DNA of 64,000 nucleotides from Verrucomicrobiales bacterium (GTDB lineage Bacteria > Verrucomicrobiota > Verrucomicrobiia > Limisphaerales > J093). The stretch spans positions 39,642 to 103,641 of the forward strand of contig JABTUJ010000039.1 of assembly GCA_015075445.1 (NCBI GenBank), read 5' to 3'. Positions within the stretch are counted from its first letter, which is position 1. Each line of letters starts with the position of its first letter. Shown in pieces: positions 42,931 through 52,685 of the stretch. The translations under genes were made by a program, and so were the position numbers. The notes under the pieces are model-generated. The model was not told the DNA's origin and did not search any database. It saw only the letters and a program-made list of their open reading frames with translations.

Positions 42931-43774
42931 ACCTCAATCGTTGAGCCTGACGCACCGTGCACATACAGGTATCGGTCTGAGAGCGGTTTGCCAGGAGGCA
43001 GGTCATGGCTGTCCGGCAGTTCCGCTTCATAGTGGCCCAGGCCGAGCGGCCTGCGCACAGCCAAATAGCGGCGCCCTCCGGCGAACACGAGGCGGTAAGC
43101 GGGCGCGGGGCAGCGGTCGGATATCCAGCGGCCATCCTTGCGCAGCTTGAGACCCTCGAGGAAAGGTCTCCATTCGCCCTTGGCATACATCGCCAGCGCC
43201 AGGGAGCGGTCGGGCTGGAGATGCCACCGATGCTCAAGGCATTCGTGATCATCACGACTGCAGCCATCTCGCCAGGCGCATGCTTGAGGCGCTTCCGCGC
43301 CATACTGCGCTCAAGTTGGGCAGCATAGCCCGCCAGGGGGACAACTGTGAGGACGTCGGCAAGGTGGGTTCCCGGCAGTCCCGACGAGTGGTTGAGCAAC
43401 ATGCGCACCGTGATCCTGCGCCAGGCCTCACCGCCGGTCATGCGGAAGTTCGTGAGATAACGTGTCACCGGATCATCGAGGACCACGAGCCCGCGATCCA
43501 CCAACATCATCGTCCCGACGGCCGCCACGATCTTACTAAGCGAAGCGATGCAAAACAGCGTCTCAGGGTCGGGCCGCGCGCTCCGGGTCTTGTCGACGAG
43601 CCCGAACGCCTCCTCCCATAAGATGCGCCGGTCATCGAGCAGCGCGACCGAGACCGCGTGAGTGATGGTGTCGGTCCTCGCGAGTTCCTTCAGGATCTCA
43701 CCGCGCCCCTCGGCGATGGTGGAGGTATAGGCCGGCGAAGCTGGTACGGCATCCGAATGCGCTGATGGATTCAT
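42927..43774 (-). pseudogene. Serine beta-lactamase-family hydrolase, broken
   Basis: A good ribosome site (GGAGG, 9 bp before the ATG at 43774) starts MNPSAHSDAVPASPAYTSTI. The beta-lactamase fold follows: FCIASLSKIVAAVGTMMLVD (Ser-x-x-Lys), RITVRMLLNHSSGLPGTHLA and KHAPGEMA. After that the frame drifts into Trp/Arg-rich nonsense. The family-like C-terminal region (RPFLEGLKLRKDGRWISDRC, YLAVRRPLGLGHYEAELPDS) is in another frame, 42927-43215, and ends at the TGA overlapping the DUF362 start. The Tyr-x-Asn motif region is not identifiable, so besides a frameshift a part of the middle is probably deleted. Confidence 0.7.
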
Positions 43775-44238
43775 AAGGAATTCCTCCATTCGCAGAAACA
43801 CGAACGGGCTTGAAGACGCACCGCGCCGAGCTGAGTTGGCAACACACCCCCGGCAGAAGGTCGGCCGCTCTGTCCGAGCCCGCATCGACCGCCCCGGACG
43901 CGCGTGTGTTCTCAGGCATAACACCCAGGCCAGAAGCTGTTCTCGCCGGGATGCTACTACGAATCGTTGATCTGAGGCGAACAGAATCGCGATCGATGCT
44001 CGTCCGTCTTGGAGCACGGCCAACGCCCCAGAGCAAGCAGTGTTGTCAAGGGGCACAGTCCTGTCCTGCTCGCCCCGCCATCCCGGTCGCGGTGACGTCT
44101 TCTCCTGTGTACGTCAACAACTTGTTCGTGTCCGGGGGCTTTCGGTCGGGCTGGTTCCTGGTCAGCTCCGTCGGAGCCACGCTGCTGGTGTCGCCAATAC
44201 ACGTGCTTTGAACGGAGGATGTTGCGCGAGTCCGAGGG
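43775..44238. other. Gene-free stretch
   Basis: Between the hydrolase start and the transposase relic there is no credible gene on either strand. The region should contain the promoter of the hydrolase/DUF362 pair. I cannot point to a convincing -35/-10 pair. Confidence 0.4.
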
Positions 44239-44841
44239 TCACTTCTGCCGCTTGCCTCGGCTTTCGCCCGCGGTTTCCGCGCCGTAAGGCAGGACAGACT
44301 CCCGCAAGATCCAGGCATCCTCGGACGTCTCGACGAGGTCGGTTTCCCGCCGTGAGCGAATTCGCGGGCGGATCTGCTCCAGGTATCCCACGCTCCCCAC
44401 CGCGAGGCTCTCGGTCCAGTACGCTTCCCGCCGGACCTGGTCTTTGGCGATGGCCTCCTCGAGCGAAGCTTTGAGATTCTCGGCCACATCCGTCAGGCTC
44501 GAGGAGCCAAGTCGCCAGGCCAACCGCTCCAAATCCAGTAAGCGGTACCGTCGTCGGCTCCCCACGATCTCGTGATACCCGACCCACTCCCATTCCCGGG
44601 GATGCGCAACCACCCCGCACCGCACCCTGTTCAGCTCGATATAACACAAGCATCGCCACAAGGAGGCTCCGCCCTCGACCAGCGTCGCGTGGAAGTTGTC
44701 CCCCCAAAACGCGTTGAGCCGTCGTTTGCGTCGGTTGTAGGCGCGGGCAAACTCACCGGCGACCAACCGCATCAACTCGCTGATCGCCGCGCGCTCTGGG
44801 GCGTCCAAGAGCAGAAACAATGAGTTGCTCAGGCGACACCA
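44239..44841 (-). pseudogene. REP-associated (Y1-type) transposase relic
   Basis: The minus strand reads SNSLFLLLDAPERAAISELM, RLVAGEFARAYNRRKRRLNA, FWGDNFHATLVEGGASLWRC, LCYIELNRVRCGVVAHPREW, EWVGYHEIVGSRRRYRLLD. This is the Y1-transposase/RAYT layout, in which the first stretch should read SNHVHLLL: the HUH-like metal site is replaced by SLF. The about 60 residues before it, including the first strand, are missing because the divergent exported gene starts there. Long Glu/Arg-rich C-terminal helices remain. Such enzymes move REP palindromes, and this window is full of them, but this copy cannot be active. Confidence 0.75.
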
Positions 44842-44864
44842 GACTGTGAGGATCTGAATCCGTG

Positions 44865-45869
44865 ATGGCGGCGCCACTTCGTCTCTCGCTCGCCGGCGTC
44901 CTGCTGGTCCTTGCCTGGCCGCACCAGGCCCGCAGCCAGGACGTTGCCGGCCTCTTTCTCTTCAAGGCCGCATGGTACGAACAGAACGCCCCCGACGACC
45001 CCGCTCTGCTGCCGGCAGCCCAGGACCCCTACGACATCACCGCCCTGGTCCGGCTGAGCGACCAACTCCTGAGCGACCCCGAATGGTACCTCTGGATCTC
45101 CGGAGTCATCCTGCGCACTCCCGCCGGGCGTTCCGAGCCGCTGACACCGGACTTCTCCTCCGGCGTGTTCAGCTTCTACGACGGCGCCAGCTCCGCCTCC
45201 GCTCTCAATAGCCGCTACGGCGCCGGCACTTACCGCTTCACCCTCTCCAGCGTCCTCACCGGCAACTCGAACTTCGACCTGCCCCTCGCCGCCGACGACT
45301 ACCCACCCGCGCCCAAGATCACCAACTTCGACGCGGCCCAAGCCGTGGATCCGACCCAGCCGTTCCTCCTGCGATGGGTCGGGTTTCCGGGGGAAGACCG
45401 GGTGATCTGGCTCGAAATCTGGGACGAACAGACCCTCGAGACGGTCCTCACCGAAGGCCCTCTCGACGGCGACCAGACCTCCTTCGTCATCCCGCCAGAA
45501 ACCCTGGAACCCGGGATCTCGTACTTCGCCCAACTCTCCTTCAGCCGATATACACACGTCGCCACCAGCACCGTTCCCCAGGCCTTCGCCGGCTTCGAAG
45601 CCTACAACACCTTCCCGCTGCGGACCCGGTCGGAGGGCTCCCCCTTGTCTCCCTCGACCCTCACGGACTGGAGGCGCCTCGAAGACGGCGACCTCACCAT
45701 CACGGTCGAGTGCACCGTGGGGAGGCCCCTGATCCTCGAGGGCGCCGCCGCCGTGGACGGTCCCTGGTCCCTTCTCGAATCCCTAGTTCCAACCGCCTCA
45801 CCCGCCTCCTTCACGGTGCCCGCCTCGACCCTGGGCAACCGGCTGTTTCTCCGAACGTTTCAGGAATGA
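44865..45869 (+). CDS. Exported hypothetical protein with C-terminal sequence-tail module
   Basis: 334 residues from the ATG at 44865 (a GTG at 44862 precedes it). The signal peptide is RLSLAGVLLVLAWPHQARSQ. Beta-rich throughout: PYDITALVRLSDQLLSDPEW, NSRYGAGTYRFTLSSVLTG, a fibronectin-like centre (PFLLRWVGFPGEDRVIWLEI) and a final module, TITVECTVGRPLILEGAAAV. No catalytic motif. Its stop overlaps the next gene's ATG by 4 bp. It is similar in design to other secreted Verrucomicrobiota proteins of unknown function. Confidence 0.72.
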   Translation: MAAPLRLSLAGVLLVLAWPHQARSQDVAGLFLFKAAWYEQNAPDDPALLPAAQDPYDITALVRLSDQLLSDPEWYLWISGVILRTPAGRSEPLTPDFSSGVFSFYDGASSASALNSRYGAGTYRFTLSSVLTGNSNFDLPLAADDYPPAPKITNFDAAQAVDPTQPFLLRWVGFPGEDRVIWLEIWDEQTLETVLTEGPLDGDQTSFVIPPETLEPGISYFAQLSFSRYTHVATSTVPQAFAGFEAYNTFPLRTRSEGSPLSPSTLTDWRRLEDGDLTITVECTVGRPLILEGAAAVDGPWSLLESLVPTASPASFTVPASTLGNRLFLRTFQE

Positions 45870-47099
45870 ACATGACGCCTCCCCGCTCCGTTCCGTCGCC
45901 CCGGCACCAGCCACCCCGTGCTCAACACCGCCTCGTCAGCGCCCTGGCCCTGCCGACGTTGCTTGCGACAAGCGCGCTCTCCCTGGCCGACGCCGCACCC
46001 GATCCCACCTCAGCCAGCACTTTCGCCCGGGGGTTGCCGACTTCGCCCGAGTTCTTCCCGATCGCCGTCTGGCTCCAACCCCCCGCCCGCGCCCAGGCCT
46101 ATCGCAACGCCGGCTTCAACCTCTACGTCGGCCTCTGGCGGGGGCCCACCAACGCGCAACTCGACACCCGCCGGGACGTCGGCATGCGCGTCATCTGCGA
46201 CCAGAACGAGGTCGGGCGCCGGCGCCTCGACGACCCCACCATCGTGGCGTGGATGCACGGCGACGAACCAGACAACGCCCAATCCCTCGGCCCGGGCAAG
46301 GGGTACGGGCCCCCCAACCCCCCCCCCCACGGAAAAGCCGGTTAACACCCAAATAGCCCCCACGAACCATACCCGCCCCACCTGCGCAACCACCGGCCAA
46401 GCGTCGCCTGACGACTGGTGTACGCGGCGTCCACGCGGCATCCGAGGATTACCCTGAATACGTCCAGGGCGCGGATATCGCCTGTTCGACATCTACCCGG
46501 TCACCCACGACCGGCCCGCCGTCAGCAGCAACCTCTGGTACGTCGCCCGCGGCGTCGAGCGACTGATCGAGTGGACCGGCGGCCGGAAACCGGTCTGGAA
46601 CTGCATCGAGTGCACCCGGATTTCGCATCCGACCGCCAAGCCAACGCCTCACCATGTCCGGGCGGAGGTCTGGATGTCGCTCATCCACGGGTCGCGCGGA
46701 CTGATCTATTTCGTCCATGAATGGCAGCCGCGGTTCAACGAATCGGCTTTGCTCGACGACCCCGAGATGCTTGCGGCGGTGTCGCGGCTCAACCACCAGA
46801 TCCACCGTCTGGCGCCCGTGCTCAACTCGCCTTCCCTGCCCCACCTCGCCCGGGTCACCACCGAACCCGCTGACGTGCCGGTCGCCTTCGCCGTCAAGCA
46901 GCACGGGGACGCCACGTACCTGTTCGCGGTGGCGATGCGCGACCGCCCGGTCCAGGCGCGGTTCACCCTCGAACCCGCGACCCCGGCGCGCCCGGTCGAA
47001 GTCCCCGGCGAAGACTGTTCGATCCCCGTCGTGGACGGGACCTTCACCGACACCTTCCACGGCTGGGACGTCCACCTCTACCGCCTCCCGCCGCCCTAA
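45866..47099 (+). pseudogene. Exported glycoside-hydrolase-like (TIM-barrel) protein, multiply frameshifted
   Basis: Starts with the ATG overlapping the previous stop. The signal-like LVSALALPTLLATSALSLAD is followed by FFPIAVWLQPPARAQAYRNA, GFNLYVGLWRGPTNAQLD, GMRVICDQNEV and DPTIVAWMHGDEPDNAQSLG, a pattern of GH42/GH5-like proteins. At 46305-46335 a run of eleven or more C breaks the frame. Sequence then continues with at least two more shifts (about 46330-46480) to ACSTSTR/FDIYPVTHDRPAV and a clean final frame with VWMSLIHGSRGLIYFVHEWQ and DVHLYRLPPP. Corrected, it would be about 410 residues. The stop at 46345 in the first frame is artificial. Confidence 0.65.
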
Positions 47100-47209
47100 C
47101 TCCTGCTCCGCCCGCGTTCGTTGTGAGTAGGCTTCAGCCTGCACCCGGAGTTTGACATTCTGAAGAAGCGAAAGTGGGTCGAATCCGCTGAGTTGCGATC
47201 AGGCGGCGG

Positions 47210-49260
47210 CGGTGCCGACCATCGTTTGATAGGTGGGCGTAGCGGTCGCCGTGGAAAAACGTGACCGGTTTATCACAACCGTTTGCGTAGCAGGGTCACC
47301 AGGTCCAGGCAGGTACGTTTATTCTCGGCGCCATTTGGGCAGGGTCATAGACCTCGGTGCGGGTGGTGCCGTAGCAATGGAGGGCTGGCCAAGAGCAACC
47401 AGCTATACATGGCCACCAGCAGCGCGGGCACTTTGCCTCACGGGAGGCTTGTTCCAGACCTGGAGCCTGGCTGACGCCCAGGATGTCCTTCGTCCCGATG
47501 ATTGACCTCGATGCCCCAACGGTCGAAGTAGGCTTCGTGGTAAGACCGCGGCCGGCGTGCTCAGGTCGCTGGTCAGCAACAGGCGGGCTGCCGGTGTACT
47601 GGCGTCCGTTCTGGTGGTGCAGGCCCACTGGCGCCACCACCAGCAGGCGGACTTCCCGTTTTCGGGAACCGCCCTCGCCAATAGATCTTGGCCGTTCCTT
47701 GTAGCGCACCAGGCGAAAGCAGCCCCGTGAAAGATCTGGATCTTCTGCCACCGGGCGAAGCGCTTACGAACTTGCTCCGGGGTGAACTTATCTGGCCATG
47801 TAGGGCCTGGGCCCGGCGCGCGCTTGCACAGGACAATGTCTTGCGACAGCGCACGATCACGCTCTTACGTTCCCGCCTCCAATCCTCCGCCACACGGTGG
47901 TTGCAGAAGGAGCCGTCGCCGACCCGGGAAGAGGCGCTGGGCCGCATGGCCGGTCTGGTCGGAGGTGCGCGCACCTCTTGGGTCAGCGGACAAACTGCAC
48001 CGAGAGGTTCTTTCCTCTTGAGTATGCCGATACCCTGGTGGTCACGCCGCGGCTGCGCCGGGCTTTGACCACTGGGGCCATTTCTGCCACCCGGAATGGA
48101 ACGGAGGAACCACTCCATCCTGCCCATAGAGCGGCAGGACCTGACTCGCTTGCAGGAAGCGGTGTCCCCAACGCAGGTTGGTTTGGAAGGCCATCCTGCG
48201 GGGATCGCGATGCCATTGGGTTTGGGGACGTGCTTGTTCCTGGCGCCACAATCGCGTGTCGTCGGTGCTCAGGACGATGCGTTGAGCTGCGTTTGATGGC
48301 CTGTTCCAGAATCGGATGGAACAAAGCGTGGCCAAGAAGGAGCGCGAGACCTTTGTAGTCCGCCGACCAGTCTTTGTGGGTGCTGCCGTGAAACTGATGG
48401 CGCAGGTGAGGGTGCGCCGGCCCAGGCCATTGAGGATGCCAAAAGCCAGGGCGAGGGCGTTGGAGGCCGCGCTGCTGGGGAAAACTACACCAGCGGGCGT
48501 GTGGGCCTGACAGGGTCAGGAGGTCCATGGGGTGACTGCTGCCATGAAAGGCCGGGTGTAGCGGTTGCACCCACACCGCTTTGCGGGGCTTTGCAGCGTG
48601 CGCTGGCGGTCTTGACGGGTCCGCCCGGTGGTCTCCGTCCGAGGTGAAGCCAACCGGCGGTTTGCAGGCGGTGCCGGCAAAGGGTCTCTCCACGAAGGTC
48701 TCGACCAGCCACACCGATGGCCGTAGCGTTTGCCAATCCGCGGACAAGCGCCGGGCGAAGGCCCAGGAGGTGCGGAGGCCAGATGGGCACCGGACCCAGG
48801 GCAAGAGTAGCGTTGTTGATTGGCCAGCAACCCAGATGTTGCGGCGCTGCTCCACCGACCAACCGATGAACCGATCCCACCGCGACCTTCCAGGGCGGCC
48901 GCGCTAACACCATCACCGCTAACTCGTCCGCGACCATCGGCAGCCAGGTATTGAGGTTCTCCCGACCGCCCCTGAAACCCCGATATCGATACTGGGCCAG
49001 CCAGCGTCCCACGCGCCGAAGCGGTAACCTGAGAGGGTCTGACCAACGGCGCACGGGCTGCACGGAAGCCAGATCGCTACCAATGGGCGTCGGCGTCGCG
49101 GGCAGCCCGGCTGGCCAGGGTGGGGCTTGCGCACGCGGCCAGACCCGTGCGGGTCCGTGGCGGTGGTAACTGGATCAAACCCCTGACCTGCAGCTTCAAG
49201 AGAAAGCGTGCGGGCGGCCAGCGTCTTTGAGTCGGCTGGCCGCGTTACGCCAGTTCCAGG
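47210..49260 (-). pseudogene. Shattered transposase with DUF4338 (DruA-type) N-terminus
   Basis: A 2-kb region with no intact frame but family-like pieces in order on the minus strand. These are NAVGR-like RKPHPGQPGCPRRRR (about 49110-49160), YRYRGFRGG and YLAADGRGRVSGDGV (about 48900-48990), LANQ (about 48820), LASAPPG-like LPWVRCPSGL, GHRVWLVETFVERPFAGT (about 48680-48720), ACKPP-GWLHLGR (about 48650), PAKRCG-CNRYTR/AVWVYPLHPAF, then LSTDDTRLW (about 48270), FQTNLRWGHRFLQA, RYKERPRSIGEGGSRKREVR (about 47680), LLLTSDLSTPAAVLP (about 47570), TKDILGVSQAPGLEQ (about 47470) and LHCYGTTRTEVYDP (about 47360). DUF4338 heading a DDE-type transposase is the closest arrangement I know. At least eight frameshifts. 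Confidence 0.6.
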
Positions 49261-49540
49261 AGCCCGCACAGATGACGCGACAGCGACGTGCGACGTTATC
49301 AGGTGCGCCGCCTGGCGCGCACCGCCGCCAGATCATCGCCCGAGAGCGTGCGGCCCCGGACGGATCGCTTCCACTGGCCCCGGGATCTGCGCCATCACGG
49401 GTCGAGTCCACGGAAAATGTCCAACTTCCAGGTGCAGGCTTCCAGCCCGCACTGCGCCTCGACCTCACGTTCCCCGCCACCGCAGAAGCCCCGGCCGAGT
49501 CCGCGCTGACAGCAGCGCCTGATCCGTCTACATTCGCCGC

Positions 49541-52500
49541 ATGCCAAAACGGCTGTTCCTCCTCGACGGCATGGCGCTGGCCTACCGCGCGCATTTCGCG
49601 TTCATCGCCCGCCCCATCCGCACCTCCCAAGGCCTGAACACCTCCGCCTTGTTCGGGTTCGTGCAGACCCTGCTCGACATCATCGACAACTGGCAGCCGA
49701 CCCATCTCGCCGTGGCCTTCGACACCGAGGCCCCCACCGCACGCCATCAGGAGTTCCCCGCCTACAAAGCCCAACGCCAGGAAATGCCCGAGGACCTCAG
49801 CGCCGCCCTGCCCCACCTGCGTCGCTTCCTCGACGCCTTCCAGGTCCGCGCCCTCGCCCTCGACGGCTACGAAGCCGATGACCTCATCGGCACGCTCGTC
49901 CGCCGCGCCGAACCCGCCGGCTTTGAGTCCTTCATGGTCACTCCGGACAAGGACTTCGGCCAACTGGTCACCGACCGCACCCTGCTCTGGAAGCCGGGCC
50001 GCCAGGGCGGTGACATCGAGATCTTGAAACCTGCCGATGTTTGCCGGCGCTGGGGGCTGCGTCGCGTGGGCCAACTCATCGACCTGCTCGGCCTCATGGG
50101 CGACGCCAGCGACAACCTCCCCGGCGTCCCCGGCATTGGCGAGAAGACCGCCGCCAAGCTCATCGCCCAGTTCGGTTCACTCGAAGCCACCCTCGAGCAC
50201 GCCGCCGAGATCAAGGGCAAGGTGGGCGAAGCCCTCCGTCAACACGCCGACCAGGCCCGCCTCTGCAAGCGCCTCGCCACCATCCTCACCGATGCCCCAC
50301 TCGACCTGGACCTCGACGAACTCCGCCTTCGCCCCCGCAACGCCACGGCCCTGCAAGCCCTCTGCGTCGAGTTCGAGTTCAACGCCATCGGCCGACGTCT
50401 GTTCGGGGACGAATTCAAGGCGGGTCGCGGCGCGGCATCGTTGAAGTCCGAAGAGCGAAGCTCGAAGTCCGAAGTTCGAGATCCGAAGGGCGAAGGGCAA
50501 AGTCCGAAAGACGAAGTCCGAAGTCGGACGTCCGAGAACGCCACGCCCGCCCGTCGCCCGGCGTCCAACGTCGCCCTCGAACTCGACCTCTTCGGCAACG
50601 CCGAGTCCGTCCCAGCTTCCGCCGCTGCGCCACCACCATGCCCCGCTGTTCCTGACGCCCCTGTCGCTCAACCCGGTGGTGCAGGCTTCCAGCCTGCTGT
50701 CCCAAGCTCCGCCATCGCTCAGCCCTCCCCACCCGAACGGGTCACTTCCGGCCTCCGCACCATCGGCACGACTGCTCACCAATACGACCTCGTCGACACC
50801 CCCGCCCGCCTCGATGCGCTGGTGGCCCGTCTCGCCGCGCAGAAGGCGTTCTGCCTGGACACCGAAACCAACGGACTCGACCCCCAGACCGCCCGGCTCC
50901 TCGGCCTCGCCTTCAGTTGCGCCCCCGGCACCGGTGCCTACGTCCCGGCCGAACCCGCCGCCCTCGCCGCGCTGCGCCCGCTCCTCGCCAACCCGGACAT
51001 CCTCAAGATCGGCCACAACCTCAAGTTCGACCTGCTTGTGCTGCGCTGGAACGACCTCGACGTCCGCGGGCCCCTCTTCGACACCATGATCGCCCACGCG
51101 CTCCTCGAACCCGAGCAGCGCCACACCATGGATTACTGCGCCGAGGTGTACCTCGGTTACTCTCCGATCCCGCTCACGCAGCTCATCGGACCCAAGGGAC
51201 CCGACCAACGCAGCCTCGCTTCCGTGCCCGTTGACCAGGTCGCCGAGTACTCCGCCGAAGACGCCGATGTCACCTGGCAACTTCACCTGACGTTCCTCCC
51301 CCGCCTCCGCGACCAAGCCCTCGAACGCGTCTTCTACGAGGTCGAGATGCCCGCCTTGCCCGCCCTCGTGGCCATGGAATTCGCTGGCATCCGCGTGGAC
51401 GCCGCCGTGCTCGGCGAGTTCAGCGCCCGCCTCGCCCGCGAGATGGCCGAACTCGAAGCCACCCTCCATCGCCTGGCCGGCCGCGCCTTCAACGTCAACT
51501 CGAACAAGCAGCTCGGCGAAGTCCTGTTCGACGAACTCCGGCTCGTCGAGAAACCCAAGCGGACCGCTACTGGCCAGTACGCCACCGACGAGTCCACCCT
51601 GCAGACCCTGGCCGGCGAGCATGAGATCGTCCGCTGCCTCCTCGAATACCGCACCGTGGCCAAGCTCAAGTCCACGTACGCCGATGCGCTCCCCGCCGCC
51701 ATCTCGCCGCGTACCGGCCGCATCCACACCACCTTCTACCAGGCCGCCACGGCGACCGGCCGGCTCAGCTCCCAGGACCCCAACCTCCAGAACATCCCCA
51801 TCCGCACCGAGCGCGGCCAGGAGATCCGCCGCGCCTTCGTCGCCCCCCCCGGTCCCGACTGGTGCCTCCTCTCCGCGGACTACTCGCAGATCGAGCTTCG
51901 CCTCATCGCCGACATCAGTCGGGAGACCTCGATGATCGAGGCCTTTCACCGCGGCGAAGACATTCACACCGCCACGGCCGCCCGGGTGTTTGGTGTCCCA
52001 CCCGACCAAGTCACCCCCGAACAACGCCGTCGCGCCAAGACCGTCAACTTTGGGATCATCTACGGCATCTCCGCGTTCGGGCTGGCCCAGCGCCTGGGTT
52101 TGCCGCGGAAGGAAGCGGCCGCGATCATCGACCACTACTTCGCCAGCTATCCCGGCATCCGCCGTTACATGGACGAGACCATCGCCCGCGCCCGGGAAGA
52201 AGGCTACGTCAAGACCCTCACCGGCCGCCGCCGCCGTCTTCCCGACCTCAAGTCGGCCAATGCCACCGTCCGTGCCGCCGCCGAGCGCAACGCCATCAAC
52301 ACGCCCATCCAGGGCAGCGCGGCCGACCTCATCAAGCTGGCGATGGGTCGCATTCACGCCGAACTCGTCCGTCGCCACCTCCGCACCCGGATGCTTCTCC
52401 AGGTCCACGACGAGCTTGTCTTCGATCTCTACCGACCCGAGGAAGCCGCGGTGCGCGCGCTCGTCGCCGAACAGATGAAGACCGCCCTTCCTCTCACCAT

Positions 52501-52552
52501 CCCGCTCGAAGTCGAATTGGGCACCGGCGCCAACTGGCTCGAAGCCCACTGA
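49541..52552 (+). CDS. polA: DNA polymerase I with a repeat-derived linker
   Basis: 1,003 residues, intact. The 5'-nuclease domain (1-300) starts KRLFLLDGMALAYRAHFAF and has LALDGYEADDLIGTLVRRA and GDASDNLPGVPGIGEKTAAK. A linker follows (about 301-400), then a 3'-5' exonuclease with its acidic residues kept (FCLDTETNGLDPQTA about 437, IGHNLKFDLLVLR, YSAEDADVTW), then the polymerase: TGRLSSQDPNLQNIPIRTE, SADYSQIELRLIADIS (about 778), RRAKTVNFGIIYGISAFGL and MLLQVHDELVFDLY (about 950). Slightly longer than the usual 930 or so, because the linker carries the 7-nt repeat translated as SSKSEVRDPKGEG-like sequence and the palindrome translated as PGGAGFQPAV. Needed for repair and primer removal. 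Confidence 0.97.
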   Translation: MPKRLFLLDGMALAYRAHFAFIARPIRTSQGLNTSALFGFVQTLLDIIDNWQPTHLAVAFDTEAPTARHQEFPAYKAQRQEMPEDLSAALPHLRRFLDAFQVRALALDGYEADDLIGTLVRRAEPAGFESFMVTPDKDFGQLVTDRTLLWKPGRQGGDIEILKPADVCRRWGLRRVGQLIDLLGLMGDASDNLPGVPGIGEKTAAKLIAQFGSLEATLEHAAEIKGKVGEALRQHADQARLCKRLATILTDAPLDLDLDELRLRPRNATALQALCVEFEFNAIGRRLFGDEFKAGRGAASLKSEERSSKSEVRDPKGEGQSPKDEVRSRTSENATPARRPASNVALELDLFGNAESVPASAAAPPPCPAVPDAPVAQPGGAGFQPAVPSSAIAQPSPPERVTSGLRTIGTTAHQYDLVDTPARLDALVARLAAQKAFCLDTETNGLDPQTARLLGLAFSCAPGTGAYVPAEPAALAALRPLLANPDILKIGHNLKFDLLVLRWNDLDVRGPLFDTMIAHALLEPEQRHTMDYCAEVYLGYSPIPLTQLIGPKGPDQRSLASVPVDQVAEYSAEDADVTWQLHLTFLPRLRDQALERVFYEVEMPALPALVAMEFAGIRVDAAVLGEFSARLAREMAELEATLHRLAGRAFNVNSNKQLGEVLFDELRLVEKPKRTATGQYATDESTLQTLAGEHEIVRCLLEYRTVAKLKSTYADALPAAISPRTGRIHTTFYQAATATGRLSSQDPNLQNIPIRTERGQEIRRAFVAPPGPDWCLLSADYSQIELRLIADISRETSMIEAFHRGEDIHTATAARVFGVPPDQVTPEQRRRAKTVNFGIIYGISAFGLAQRLGLPRKEAAAIIDHYFASYPGIRRYMDETIARAREEGYVKTLTGRRRRLPDLKSANATVRAAAERNAINTPIQGSAADLIKLAMGRIHAELVRRHLRTRMLLQVHDELVFDLYRPEEAAVRALVAEQMKTALPLTIPLEVELGTGANWLEAH
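50441..50538. repeat. 7-nt tandem repeat inside polA (about 13 units)
   Basis: Heptamers of the type GAAGNNC: GAAGTCC, GAAGAGC, GAAGCTC, GAAGTCC, GAAGTTC and so on. They are the reverse complement of the GRMCTTC units at 55566-55824. Translated as Lys/Ser/Glu-rich sequence in the flexible linker after the 5'-nuclease domain; the overall frame is preserved. Confidence 0.85.
50681..50697. repeat. Palindromic core GCAGGCTTCCAGCCTGC inside polA
   Basis: A 7-bp stem around TCC, translated as GAGFQPA. The same core is at 55493-55509, with variants at 34659-34676 and 49432-49450. It is 143 bp from the 7-nt array, on the side expected if the whole composite repeat were inserted in reverse. Confidence 0.75.
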
Positions 52553-52685
52553 CCCCACCCTGGCCTCTGGTGCCCACGCCCGCCCCTCGTCGGGGACCAC
52601 GCCTGCCCCGGGCGTACCGGGGTGCGCCCTCGCGCCCCGGCTCGTCCCGTCCTCCGCTCACCTTTCCCTTCGATCACCCTTCCCT

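Noticed and set aside
50177..52600. 807-codon open frame antisense to polA
   Set aside because: Its product is low-complexity Gly/Val/Glu/Asp-rich, typical of the reverse frame of a GC3-rich gene; polA on the other strand has all its motifs.
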